DNA from: Silene conica
Taxonomy: Eukaryota > Streptophyta > Magnoliopsida > Caryophyllales > Caryophyllaceae
NCBI GenBank assembly: GCA_029255685.2
Contig: CM055319.2
Coordinates: 20,678,247 to 20,742,246 of the forward strand
DNA: 64,000 nucleotides
Direction: 5' to 3'
Shown here one piece after another: positions 46,904-58,040 of the stretch (position 1 is the first letter of the stretch; every line of letters begins with the position of its first letter). The notes beneath the pieces are model-generated. The model was not told where the DNA came from. It ran no database searches and saw nothing but the letters and a program-made list of their open reading frames with translations. A program made the translations under genes and the position numbers.

Positions 46904-47370
46904 ACTGACGGATTATACAGTCCGTCAGATGACTCGGTGTACTGACAAATTTCTGACGGAATATCCGTCAGAAATTTGTTTTGACGGATATAACGTCACA
47001 AATCCGTTAAAATAGCATACCGCGAAAACAAAATGGGTAGGCGCGAAATTTTGGTTGCATTTTCTGACGGATAGTGCGTCAGTAATTGTTAATGACGGAT
47101 TCCCCGTCAGGAAAATTACTGACAAAAGGCTGACACAACTGAAAAAGTAGAACGAATTTCTGACGGATTATCCGTCAGAAATGCCACCTAATCTTTTAGT
47201 GACGCTTTATCCGTCAGTACCTTTTTATTTTTACTTTTCCTATTTTCAACAGTTCCAACCACGCCTGCATTCAATACTTTTCCCTTTTTTACCCAAAATA
47301 AATAACTGTCCTGACGCCTTATCCGTCACAAATTGTATTTTTTGTATTCCTGACGGATTATCCGTCAGGA
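46904..47370. repeat. CACTA left subterminal repeats
   Basis: About nine copies of the self-complementary motif CTGACGGATTATCCGTCAG and variants (46912, 46955, 46980, 47059, 47091, 47159, 47200, 47312, 47348 approximately). These are the expected binding sites for the TNPA-like protein. Confidence 0.85.
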
Positions 47371-48103
47371 TTTTTTTTAACAAAAAAGATACAGGAGCCC
47401 CTCACGCGTTCATCTTCTTTCTTTTTTTTTTAACCCCAAAACCCTTCGACAACCACCAACCCTCCCAAAATCCGATTTCTACCCCCACCAATCCTACCAC
47501 CGTGACAACCACCAACACACTACTAACTCCATCTTGCTAATAGGTAATGTTTTTATGTTTTTTTCATTAATTTACAGTTTTCTTTTCTATTTATTTCAAT
47601 TCATAATTGATTTGTTTGTACATTGTAGTGTGACAACCACCACCACCGTGACAACCTCCACCACCGTGACAACCCCGCGCCAACACTGCTTTGCAAAATT
47701 AATTAGGTAATTGTTTATGTTTATTACTTAATTATTTATTTAAGAATGAGTTAGTTTAGAAAGTAATTAGTGTAACTTATTTAGGTTAATAGATAATTAG
47801 TTAGAAATTTTGATTTAGGATAATGCCAATTAGATAGAAAAAGTGACCTAGGATAGTAGCCTGTTAGATAGAAAAATTGACTTAGGATAGTTGCTAATAA
47901 TTTGTTGTTGTTAGTGTTGTTACTTCTTAATTGTTGTTGTTGTTGGTGATAGTTATTAGTTGTTAATTTTGAATTATTATTTGTTAATTGTTGTTGTTGT
48001 TGATCAACGATAACTTTTAGTTGTTAATTGTAGATAATTGTTAATTGTTGTTAATTGTTAGTTATTGATAATTCTGAATTGTTAAATATTGACCTAGTAC
48101 CCG

Positions 48104-48136
48104 TTCAAAAATTACTTGTTAGGAGTAATTTTTGAA
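48104..48136. repeat. 13-bp perfect inverted repeat
   Basis: Arms TTCAAAAATTACT and AGTAATTTTTGAA with a 7-nt loop. Confidence 0.85.
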
Positions 48137-48160
48137 TAGTCCCCATTTTGGGACTGTCTT

Positions 48161-48378
48161 TGTACATTTCAAGTCATTTAGGTAGCAAACAGATACTTGT
48201 TATTTTTTTAATGAGGGTACAAATTCGGTGACGATTCCTTTAATATTCTCTGAATACATATATGGACTAATAATATAATCCATATTTTGTATTTGGAGAA
48301 TAAAGGGGAATTGCTGCCGAATTTTTTCCCCATTAATAAATAACAAGTGCGTGTTTGCTAATGACTTGAAATGTACAT
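48161..48378. repeat. Foldback of about 105-bp arms in the CACTA leader
   Basis: The left arm 48161-48265 is the imperfect reverse complement of 48279-48378. Landmarks: TGTACATTTCAAGTCAT with ATGACTTGAAATGTACA, TAGCAAACA with TGTTTGCTA, CTTGTTATT with AATAACAAG, CCATAT at the loop. The loop is about 13 nt. It could be a MITE insert or an RNA hairpin of the leader. Confidence 0.8.
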
Positions 48379-48541
48379 TGATGGGTTTAGGTTGGAGTGA
48401 TAAGGACCTAATTTAAAGACTATTTGATTTTTTGACAATAATTATATATTCATTGATGATATTGTTTTTTTGTGCATTATATGTGATAGTTAATTAATAA
48501 TTGTCAATTGATTGATTATTTGAATGTAGATACATAATAAG

Positions 48542-51500
48542 ATGAAAAGATTAGAACGACAGTGGATGTATGAAAGATTAGATGAGAAAAAGAAACCTAA
48601 GCTTGAATTTGCAAATGGGGTAAAAGAGTTTCTTGAATTCGCTGCACAAAGTAGTGTGTATAAGAATTTAGGTGAAATGAGGTGTCCCTGTAAGAAATGT
48701 AATAACAGAGCTTTTAAAAGGATTAAGGATGTTCAACTGCATCTTTGGTCGAATTGTTTTGCCCCATGTTATTATGTTTGGACGTATCATGGTGAGGAAA
48801 TGCCAACCGGAGAAAGTAGCAGTAGTACTGTAGTTAGTGATAATCCTTATCGGGAGCTCGTGGAAAATGCATTACGTGATAATATTGAACAAATAATGGA
48901 GGATCGACTCAATCCTGATGACCTTAGTGATGAGGAAGTGCGTCATGAAACCCCAAATCCTCAAGTTTCTTCCTTCTATAAATTGTTAGAAAAAGCCGAA
49001 CAACCAGTGTATGAGGGAAGCAAAATAAGTTTATTGCAAGCCGCTGCTAGGTTGATAGCACTCAAATGTGAGAACAACTTATCCCTTCGATGCACGAATG
49101 GGTTTATGTCGTTTGTTGGTGACATGATTCCAACAAAAAATGTCATGTTACGCAATTTCAATGAGGTTAAGAGTGTTCTTAAGGGACTACAACTACCACA
49201 TGAGAAGATCGATGCATGTCCTACTGGATGTATGCTTTTTTGGGAGGAAAATGTCAATCTCGAGCAATGTACAAAGTGTAATGCATTTCGGTACAAAGGT
49301 AACAATAATTCAAGTAATGGGAGGCGAATTCCGAATAACCCCTTAATTTATTTCCCGCTTGCACCAAGGTTACAACGATTATATGCAACCAAGAGCATAG
49401 CAGGTGAGATGAGTTGGCACCATAGAAATTCACGATTAAGAGAAAGAGGGACAATGGCACATCCAAGTGATGGAGAAGCGTGGAAACATTTTTATCGAGA
49501 GCATCCAGAATTTGCAAGTGAGCCTCGTAACGTTCGGTTGGGTTTGTGTACGGATGGATTTTCCCCACATGGCGGCCAATTTGGGAAAAAATATTCATGT
49601 TGGCCTGTGATTGTCACTCCGTATAATTTACCTCCCTGGTTATGCATGAAGAGACAATTTATGTTTCTATCATTGATCGTTCCAGGTCCTAAGAACCCCA
49701 AGACAAATCTAGATGTGTACCTTCAACCGTTGATCAAAGAGTTGAAAGAACTTTGGGAAATGGGTGTGCACACTTACGATGTTTATAAGAAACAAAATTT
49801 TCAACTGAAAGCTGCATTAATTTGGACTATCAATGATTTTCCGGCATATGGCATGCTTTCCGGTTGGTCCACGTTTGGATACCATGCTTGTCCTTATTGT
49901 CAAGACAAAGATCATAACTCCTTTTGGCTTAAACATAGCAAGAAATTTAGTTGTTTCGATTGTCACCGTGTGTTTTTGAGACCTGATCATCCTTTTCGCA
50001 ACAACTGCAAGCATTTTCTGAAGATTAGAAAAACGGAAGATCGCATTGCCGCATCGAGATTAACTGGTGAAGAAGTGTGGGATGCGGTAAAGGATATGCC
50101 AAGAATTGTTGATGCTTCTGATCAAGAATTGAAAAAATTAAAAGACAAGAATGAAGGATGGTGGAAACAAAGCATATTTTGGCAACTTCCTTATTGGAAA
50201 ACTTTGTTGATTCGACACAACTTAGATGTTATGCACATTGTGAAAAACATTTTTGAACATCTTATCAGTACGGTGATGAATGAACCAAATAAAACTAAGT
50301 TCGGAGTTAATGGTAAAGCTGACTTTAAAGAGCATTGCTTTGTACGGCCCCCATCATCTAGGTTTGTTTTAAACACCGCGGAGAAAAAAGCTGTATGTGA
50401 GTGGGTTGCCAAATTGAAATTCCCGGATGGTTATGCTTCGGATTTGAGTCGGTGTGTTGATCATAAAAGTATGGTGTTGCATTCCATGAAAAGTCATGAT
50501 TGCCATGTCTTTATGCAACGGTTACTTCCTGTTGCCTTAAAACATTTGCTCCCGACGGGTCCTTGGAATGCAATAACTGAGTTAAGTCAATTTTTTAGAG
50601 ACTTGTGTACCTCTACGATTAAGGTTGATTCTATGGAACGTCTAGAATCAAACATTGCAGAGATAATATGCAAGTTAGTGAAGATATTTCCTCCGTCTTT
50701 CTTCAATTCCATGGAGCATCTACCTGTGCATTTGCCTTATGAGGCGAAGGTTGGAGGACCAGTTCAATATCGATGGATGTATCCATTTGAGAGATTTCTT
50801 AATCATATAAAAAAAAAGATTGGCAATAAAGCTCGGGTGGAGGGTTCCATATGCAACGCTTATTTATTAGAGGAAATTTCGAATTTTTGTTCGATGTATT
50901 TCGAAAATCACATTGATACAAAAGCGAAAGACTTAGACATTGGTGTGAATTTCGATGACCAGCTCACTTCAAAATTACCTGAGTTATTCAATGATGACAT
51001 GGGAACTACAACCGCGAAATGTGAAGAGAGGTACTTGAACGAGAAAGAGTATGAAGACGCTCATTTTTATGTGCTAAGGAACTGTGGAAACTTTTTGGAG
51101 TCCTATGAAAAGTAAGTTAATCATTATTTTGTCACTTCTACATACATTATTTTAATAATTACATTAAGGTATAATTTTAGTTAATAGTTAATTATTATAT
51201 ATGTTTTACATATAGGGAGTTTGAGGAATATATCAAATTATCATTTCCTGATGTTACTTCTTCTGAAGATGTTTGGACGAAACATGAGAAACGTTTTCCG
51301 AAATGGTTACGAAATGAAGTAAGTAATACATTTTCTTTTAAAATAAGCAACCAATTCGAAAGAATCTATAATTAAACATCTTAATTAACATATATATTGT
51401 TTTATTGGTAGGCTAATAGATGGAAGGATCCTTTAGTATTAGGTCTATCATTAGGTCCTTGTACCATGGTGAAGACATGGAGACGATATTCTATCAACGG

Positions 51501-52164
51501 TTATAAATTTCGAGCTTTTAAGGAGGGAGTTGATGTTTCCAAAGCTACCATAAGCAATGGGGTTTGTGTGAATTCTACAGATGGGTTGGATTATTATGGA
51601 ACTCTAAATGAAGTAGTTGAACTTGCCTATTATACCGAGCACAAGGTTTATAAAGTGATATTGTTTAAATGTGATTGGTTTGATAACTCCCCACAAGGAC
51701 TTAGTATCCATAAGATATATGGACTTGTAGATGTGAATGAGAAAAGAAAACTCAAAGGACATAACCCATTTGTGGCAGCTTTTCAAGTCGATCAAGTTTG
51801 TTATGCTAGCTATCCAACCACTAAGAAAGGTGATCAATGGTCTGCGGTTTTTAAAATCAAGGCACGATCACATGTTGATGCTCCTATTGACGAAATTGAA
51901 TTCCAAGAAGATGTGGTTCTCAATGATCATTCAATTTCATCAATTTTGGTAGAAGAGACAGATACTGAAGATGAGTATCAAGTGGTTGCAGATGAAATAG
52001 TTGAAATAGGTGAAGATGAATATGACGGGAATGTCGCGGAAGAAGAGGATAGAGATTTAGTTCAAAACAACACAATTGAGATAAATGAGGAGGAAGAAGA
52101 AGAAGTCGGAATTCTATTTTCGGATGATGAAACTTTTTTAATTTCTAGTGATAGTGATAGTTAG
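48542..52164 (+). CDS. TNPD-like CACTA transposase (tnp2 family)
   Basis: Three exons by my model: 48542-51111, 51216-51318, 51412-52164, all with GT/AG borders, giving 1141 residues. Order: transposase-associated domain (about 1-80, with CPCKKCNN), tnp2 transposase (about 225-560, with GLCTDGFSPHGG near 333 and LDVMHIVKN near 560, presumed to hold catalytic acids), DUF4218 (about 650-800), and after the introns DUF4216 (YYGTLNEVVEL, DWFD). The C-terminus is acidic. The protein should cut the CACTA ends in the nucleus together with the TNPA-like partner. No stop or frameshift was seen. Length is close to En/Spm TNPD. Splice sites are predicted, not observed. Confidence 0.9.
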
Positions 52165-52349
52165 GGGTGATAGGGAGTACTTGTAATTGTTTATTTATCT
52201 TTTGAGCATACATTTGTAAGACATGTTTTATTTATCCTTTGGTTATACATTCATAAGAAATGTATGAAAACTTTGTTTTATTTTTCATGGGTTAACATTT
52301 ATTATTGCTAGTGTTTATTTGTATTGTTAGCTTTATTTGAAGCAGGTAA

Positions 52350-53849
52350 ATGTCGAGATTTATACGAAAGATATTGGGGGGTGGATCAGGTAGGCGTTCT
52401 CAAAATGAGAACGAAGAATTGGAGGAGAATGATGATGACCTTCATTTGACCGGTGACAATGTGCCCCACCGAAATCCACCGATTATACTCACTTCTGATC
52501 CTTCGGTAGTTAACGGTTGTTGGTAAGTATTTTTTTTTATCCTCCATTAATGAAAAATATATCCTTCAAATTTATAATATTCATATTTATATATATGTGT
52601 TTGTTTTTAATCAGGTGGAATGACAAGATTGTAAAGAGATACGTGGTTGCCTCGTTCACTCAAAATCTTACCGATGAGTACTTCACCAACTGGACTGAAG
52701 CGAGTTATGCGCAACGAGAAAAGATGTGGATCTACTTTAAGGTAATGTAAAAATAAACAAGCCACATTAGTTTTTAAAATTAAACTAATATTTTCTATTT
52801 CTAATAACATTTTATTTTATGGCAGACTCATGTGAGGTCCATTGATTCTCAGTATGACCCTTTTCCTGAGTGGAAGAGGAGGGTCACGAGATTGATTACT
52901 CACATGGTGAATGGTGTCAAATACGGAAAGAAGAAGTCGGATTGGGTGTCCGATAGTTGGAAGGAGAAGTTGGACGCAAGGTACGAGAACAATCCTGAAT
53001 TTAAAAAAAAATCAGACATAAACAAGGCAAATAGAAGGTCTGGTGCTAAGGACGGGAAAGCGTTGGGCACCCACACTCTAGGCCGCAAGAGTTGCTCTGA
53101 TATTTTCAAAGAAATGGCAAGTATTTCATAAATTTTTAAAATATTAAATTTGGTTAATTAATATTTTATTGTCGGATATAATTAACATATAAGTTTTCTT
53201 TGCTTTTTAAAGGGCGAGTCGGCTACACCGTACAAGGTGTTTGAGAAGACGAAGAAAAACAAGAAGGGGGAGTGGATTAACCCTAGAGCTGCTCGGACAG
53301 ACGTAAGTATTTCTAATCGAGCAACTTATTGTATATTTTTCATATTAAAATGATAATTTTACAATATATTTTATTTATTTTTTATTTAATAATTTCTCTT
53401 TTTTTCAGGCTGCTTACAATGAACTTTTGGGTCAACCAACGCCAACCGGAGAGCCTCGGGATGAGATTCAGACCTACCACGAAGCTGTTGGAGGATTTGA
53501 CAAAAAAGGAGGTTTTTTTGGGATCGGTCCATTGGGTGAAGAGGTATGGTATGAGAATCCTAGGGACAAAAGAGGAGATCGTCGATCTTGTTCTTATCGA
53601 CCAAGCATGTTTAGTCAAATGCAAACTGAGAATATGCGTCTCAAAGAAAAAATTGAAAGCACTGAAGCAACTCAAAAACAAATTCAAGAGGAAATGGCGG
53701 AAATGAAAAAAGCTTGGAGTGATATGCATGCTTTCTTTTCCACTCAGTCATGCTCAAGTATGCCAAATCATCACCGACGTGATGACTTCTCGGACGACCC
53801 TCATGGCTTTGGATGCAATAACATGTCAATTGATCCTCCAACCACTTAG
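52350..53849 (+). CDS. TNPA-like CACTA protein (Ptta/En/Spm family)
   Basis: Five exons by my model: 52350-52522, 52615-52741, 52826-53116, 53213-53302, 53409-53849, giving 373 residues. The middle part (WTEASYAQREKMWIYFK, RSGAKDGKALGTHTLGRKS, FKEM) fits the plant transposase 24 / Ptta family, the DNA-binding partner that recognises subterminal repeats. A coiled-coil-like stretch (ENMRLKEKIESTEATQKQIQ) precedes the C-terminus. Intron 3 begins GCAAGT instead of GT, a GC-AG intron, because only that border keeps the frame. The short exons make this model less sure than TNPD. Confidence 0.8.
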
Positions 53850-54148
53850 CATAGTTTAGTCAAATGCAAACTGAGATTATGACTTATTAACTTTAGAACA
53901 TATTTTATGTTAGTGTATGAATTATGAAGACTATTTTATGTAATTCAATTTCTTACCCATGTTTTTTCTTTGTTGTTGGTTAATTGTGTTGGTTCCCGCT
54001 TAGCGGTCGACTTGGAAATATAAATCTCCGTTTGGCGGATGATGAATGTTTTGCAGGATTTAGTGATTTTGAGGTTGTAAATATGAACAATGCTATCGCA
54101 TTGGGCTGGACAGCAAGCAGCTGTTTCCTGCCTATACTGCTTTAAATT
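53850..54148 (+). other. CACTA 3' untranslated and spacer region
   Basis: About 300 bp with no gene. It contains a short duplicate of the TNPA-like coding string TTTAGTCAAATGCAAACTGA (53608-53627) at 53855-53874. Confidence 0.6.
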
Positions 54149-54545
54149 CTGACGGATAACCCGTAAAAAAAAGTCAAAATTTGACTAAATTCCTGACGGA
54201 TAATCCGTCACAAAAGTCAACAGTTGACCAAATTTCCGACGGATAATCCGTCAGAAATTGAGTCAAATATTGACTTTTTTGACAAAATTCCTGACGGATT
54301 ATCCGTCACAAATGGCCACGTACTGACGCATTATCCGTCACTATAAGTCAAAAAAAATTTGACCGTGGAATTTTTTCTTCTACGGGTAGACCGTCAGAAG
54401 TCCGTCACAATTATTTTTCTGACGGAAAATCCGTCACAAACTTGATTTTCGTAACGAATTTTTGGGACGGAATTTTCTGACGGATTATCCGTCAGAAACG
54501 CGATTTTCCTGACGGATTTCCTCTTTTCTGACGGATTTTTTCGAT
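54149..54545. repeat. CACTA right subterminal repeats
   Basis: About nine copies of CTGACGGATAATCCGTCA-type palindromes, denser than at the left end. Confidence 0.85.
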
Positions 54546-54571
54546 CAGAACACATCGTTTTTTTTGTAGTG
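54538..54571 (-). repeat. CACTA right terminal inverted repeat
   Basis: Read on the minus strand: CACTACAAAAAAAACGATG then TGTTCTGATCGAAA, matching the left end. Confidence 0.9.
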
Positions 54572-54586
54572 AATAGAATGAACGTC

Positions 54587-54815
54587 GTCAGAGCGTATAA
54601 CCACTGCCTCTAACATACCAGAGCGTATAATCACTGCCTCTGGCTACTGGAGCGTATAACCACTGCCTCCAGCTACGGAGCGTATAACCACTGCCTCTGA
54701 ATACTATGTATAGCTATAACCACTACCTATATGCCTAAGACCTGGCCAGACCTCTCGATGTAATGCCTTACACCGAACGACACACGGGGACCTGAGCGTA
54801 TAACCACTACCTCCG
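54587..54815. repeat. Hairpin array, second part, B 5' LTR
   Basis: Six units around CGTATAACCACTGC. Arms: GTCAGAG/CTCTAAC, CCAGAG/CTCTGG, CTGGAG/CTCCAG, CGGAG/CTCTG (one G-U), GTATAG/CTATAT (with a base lost from the loop), GAG/CTC. It is separated from the first part by the CACTA insertion. Confidence 0.88.
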
Positions 54816-55375
54816 ACCAATCCCGAAAATAGATAAATTCCCATAACATGGGTGGCGTTAGCTCATTACTGTGATACACAAATCGTATCACCGCTATCTA
54901 TTCACAAGGAAAGCAACATAACCGTCGCCAACACAATTTCAGGATGACATAACCGTTATCCACACAATCTTAGGATAACATAGCCATTAACCCACTCATT
55001 TAAATATAGATGAGCCAACAAACGACGAATAAGACAACACTTAAGTCCATTCCGTCCGGGAGAAGAATAAACGGAACTGATTAATAAAACATAACTTCTA
55101 AATGCATTTAACATTAAAGCTGACCTATGCCGTAAAATTCATAAATAATTCAAAGAATTCAAAAAAATCGAAATGATACTAGGCCAATTGGTTCAGATTA
55201 ATAAGATTTTTTGCTACAATCTTCATGAAATAACCATTTCCAAAAGACGAACTCAACAGGGGCTTATAATCTGATCTTTAGAGTATGTCAGAAATCGTCG
55301 CATTAAAAGTATTTCTTCATAAAACGGGTTTAACAAATAATTTTGGAGAAAATTAAAATCCTAACATCATCTAAA

Positions 55376-56707
55376 CTAGATTTCATGCCCGGGCGTTGCC
55401 CGGGTAATATCTTGATTTCAAAGTAATTATCGTAACAGTTAATCTCCTAAAAATACTTAGTATAATAGACATATATAGAGAATAATTTAAGTATGATTGT
55501 TTTTTTATGGCTAATGAAATATTGGATGTATCATCATCGGAACATGGAACATTGAAAGTGCATGAAACTCCAATAGAAACGGAAACACGTACCTCCAAGT
55601 CAATGGTCTTGGAAAGACACTTACATATTACACATCAATGTCAAAATAATATTTTAAGCACATATATTTTTATAATAACTTCTATACTTTTCATTTGAGC
55701 ATCATCTTGAAGAAATTTTTTATCCAATATTTCCAATACATGAAGATAGTTGAAGCTCGTATTCTTTTAATATTAACTCGTATTTTTTTACATTAGTTCA
55801 TATTCTTTTTACTTTAACTCATATTCTTATCTTAATAGCTCGTATTCTTATCTTATTACCTCGTATACTTTTTACATTAGCTTGTATTCTTATCTTAATA
55901 ACTCGTATTCTTATCTTATTAGTCCGTATTCTTCTTACATTGGCTCATATTCTTTTTATATTAACTCATATTCTTATATGCTCCTATTTGTAAGTTCTTG
56001 ATCCTCTAGTATGCTCGTATGTTTTTTTTACATTAGCTCGTATTCTTATCTTAATAGCTCGTTTTTTTGTTACATTAACTCGTATTCTTAGCTTAATATC
56101 TCTATTAGCTCGCATTCTTACATTAATAGCTCGCCTTCTTATGTGCCCATATTTTTTAGTTCCCGATTCTCTTGAGTTCTTATTCCTTTTACATTAGCTC
56201 GTATTTCTTATATATTCGTATTTTGTAGCTCGTATTCTTTTAATTATATCTCGTAATCTTAAGTGCCATATCATGAAATTTGACGTATTGCAAATTTGGT
56301 TCTATTTTTTAGCTCGAGTGTTTCAATTAGCTCGTGTTTTCGTATTTTGTTTATATTAGCTCGTATTATCATCTATTAATAGGTTGTGCTTGTATATATT
56401 TAAGTCCGTGATCCTTTTAATCTCATAATCGTATTCATTTGTGCTCATATTTTAAAACTCGTCTTATGTTTATAGCTCGTATTGTTTTTTCACTAGCTCG
56501 TATTCAGTTGTGCTCGTATTTTATAGTCCGTCTTATCTTAATACATCGTATTGTTTTAACATTATCCAATTGATATTTTACTACTATTTAATTATCTTTT
56601 TATATAAATACTTAATTTATTTAACAAAAGTAATAGCCAATGAAATTGCTCTAAAACAATAGCCAATAAAATCGCTCGAAAAGTTCCTCTTTTAGTATAT
56701 ATATTGA
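55376..56707 (-). mobile_element. Non-autonomous Helitron with a defined empty site
   Basis: On the minus strand it begins TCAATATATATACTAAAAG at 56707 and ends with the hairpin CCCGGGC-AAC-GCCCGGG (55388-55404), 8 nt, then CTAG at 55376-55379. Its 1332 bp are absent from the other LTR of B, where CATCTAAAC runs directly into TTTTCAAAG near 16727-16744. There is no target duplication, as expected for Helitrons. The flanking dinucleotide is G/T rather than the typical A/T. No coding region. Confidence 0.88.
55760..56530. repeat. Degenerate minisatellite TAGCTCGTATTCTTA
   Basis: More than twenty irregular copies of AGCTCGTATTCTTAT with spacers of about 8-25 bp, inside the Helitron. Unit spacing is variable, so the array is old or assembled by irregular duplication. 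Confidence 0.8.
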
Positions 56708-58040
56708 CTCTTCAAAGTTTAATTATGGAAAAGACCCAGAATAGTTTCAAAGAATAAAAATGGTTTTCGAAATAATCTTTGAGTTACAGTCCGTTCTGCG
56801 AGTATTTTAGCGCGATGTTCGTAAATATATTTTTCTGAACAAACTACATATAGGAAAATTACGAAATTTTATAGGTAAACTCTAAACTTAAAATAAACAT
56901 GGGTCTATTTTCAAAATTTTCAACGACGGATACTCTAAGATGTCGAAATAAATTATACAAGACGACGGACAGATTTGTCAATGTGCTGAAACTTTATGAA
57001 ATAACCAATGTAAACAAAACACTATGAAATTGAAAGAATATCAAACTAACCATCCTCAATGATCATAACCTCACTTAACAATACAATCCTTAATGAATTC
57101 CACAACTAAAATCTCATCCAACACAACCGTGCAAGATGAAATTCATCCAAACATATGATTTATAAACCTAATCATGCAACTATTTAATCAAACACATTTC
57201 TAGTATACTAAATATCACTAGCATATAGAACACATGCAAACATAGACGATTAAAGTCGAGTAAGCCATCACCATTACCTTATAGCTCTTCAATAAGCATG
57301 ATTTTGACTCAAAACCACTCCGGTTTTCCCAAACCGCGACTAGTTACACAAATAAACGAGTTAGCATTGAAATCCGTGCCTTAAAGGCCACGACCAAAGG
57401 GTAGGAAGGAAGATATATTAGACTTTTCTTACCTAGAAGTATTGAGGGCGAGGAGAGGAAGAGATAGGCGCAAAAATTGTCAAAAACCTATAAGAAACGA
57501 AGATTTTACGATCGTCTTAAGATTGAAGGTAAAGAGGTGTAACAATGGTGTTTGTATTTGGGTGTTCTAGCTGAAAATATATGAAGGAAGGAAGAAGAAG
57601 GAAGGAGTCCTTGGGCAGCAAAGAAATGGCATGCTTTGCCAAGTGTCCTAAAGTCTAGGACATGTGGAATGAGTAGGCAATGAGCGAGAGTTTTGTTAGC
57701 GGATAGTCCGCGACAGCCTTTCGTATTTTCGGCATAATTTCCTTTGCATAACTCGGATTGAGGTGTTTTCGGTGGCGTTGTAAAGCTAAGAAAGAGAGCT
57801 AAAACTTTTATCTTATAAGAAAAATCTTGATATGCCTTTAAAATATCTTAAAAATTAGTAACTAGGACAGGGTAGTGTTTCACAAGTTTAAGGAGTATAA
57901 GTTTAAGACGGACATATTAATATCATTGTCAAAAACGATAGATTTTAAATGGAATTTTATTTATTGTGGATCATTATTATTACGAAAATAATATTTTAAT
58001 AACATATAAGAACTTGGAAATTACGGGGTGTTACAGCCAG

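Larger units (their letters stand above)
47371..48541 (+). other. CACTA 5' region and probable leader intron
   Basis: Non-coding. It has a CCACCACCGTGACAACC tandem near 47640-47680, TTG-rich microsatellite stretches at 47900-48060 and two foldback structures. A splice acceptor-like GAATGTAG precedes the TNPD ATG, suggesting a 5' UTR intron. Confidence 0.6.
46870..54571 (+). mobile_element. CACTA (En/Spm) DNA transposon, apparently complete
   Basis: 7702 bp beginning CACTACAAAAAAAAC and ending GTTTTTTTTGTAGTG, with the 3-bp duplication AAT (46867-46869, 54572-54574). The other LTR of B holds the empty site GAATGAATAGAATG near 15926-15939. Dense palindromic subterminal repeats lie at both ends. 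Two genes in the same orientation encode TNPD-like and TNPA-like proteins without visible lesions. It may be autonomous. It is the only element here with apparently intact genes of its own. Confidence 0.95.
15201..58035 (-). mobile_element. LTR element B without visible coding region, host of C1, D, CACTA and a Helitron
   Basis: LTRs 15201-18058 (2858 bp) and 46147-58035 (2852 bp once the CACTA with its 3-bp duplication and the Helitron are removed). The flanks GTCAG (15196-15200) and GCCAG (58036-58040) are a 5-bp target duplication with one change. The primer binding site beside the right LTR sets the minus orientation. The remaining internal DNA (18059-18076, 27073-28068, 45317-46146) is under 2 kb and shows no gag or pol, so B looks like a large non-autonomous derivative. 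Confidence 0.88.
46147..58035 (-). repeat. Element B 5' LTR, interrupted by CACTA and Helitron
   Basis: Collinear with 15201-18058 once 46870-54574 and 55376-56707 are removed. The LTRs of B differ at several positions per hundred by eye, fitting its older place in the nest. Confidence 0.9.

Noticed and set aside
48542-53849. Two intact host genes
   Set aside because: They lie between CACTA terminal repeats with a 3-bp duplication and encode known transposon protein families.
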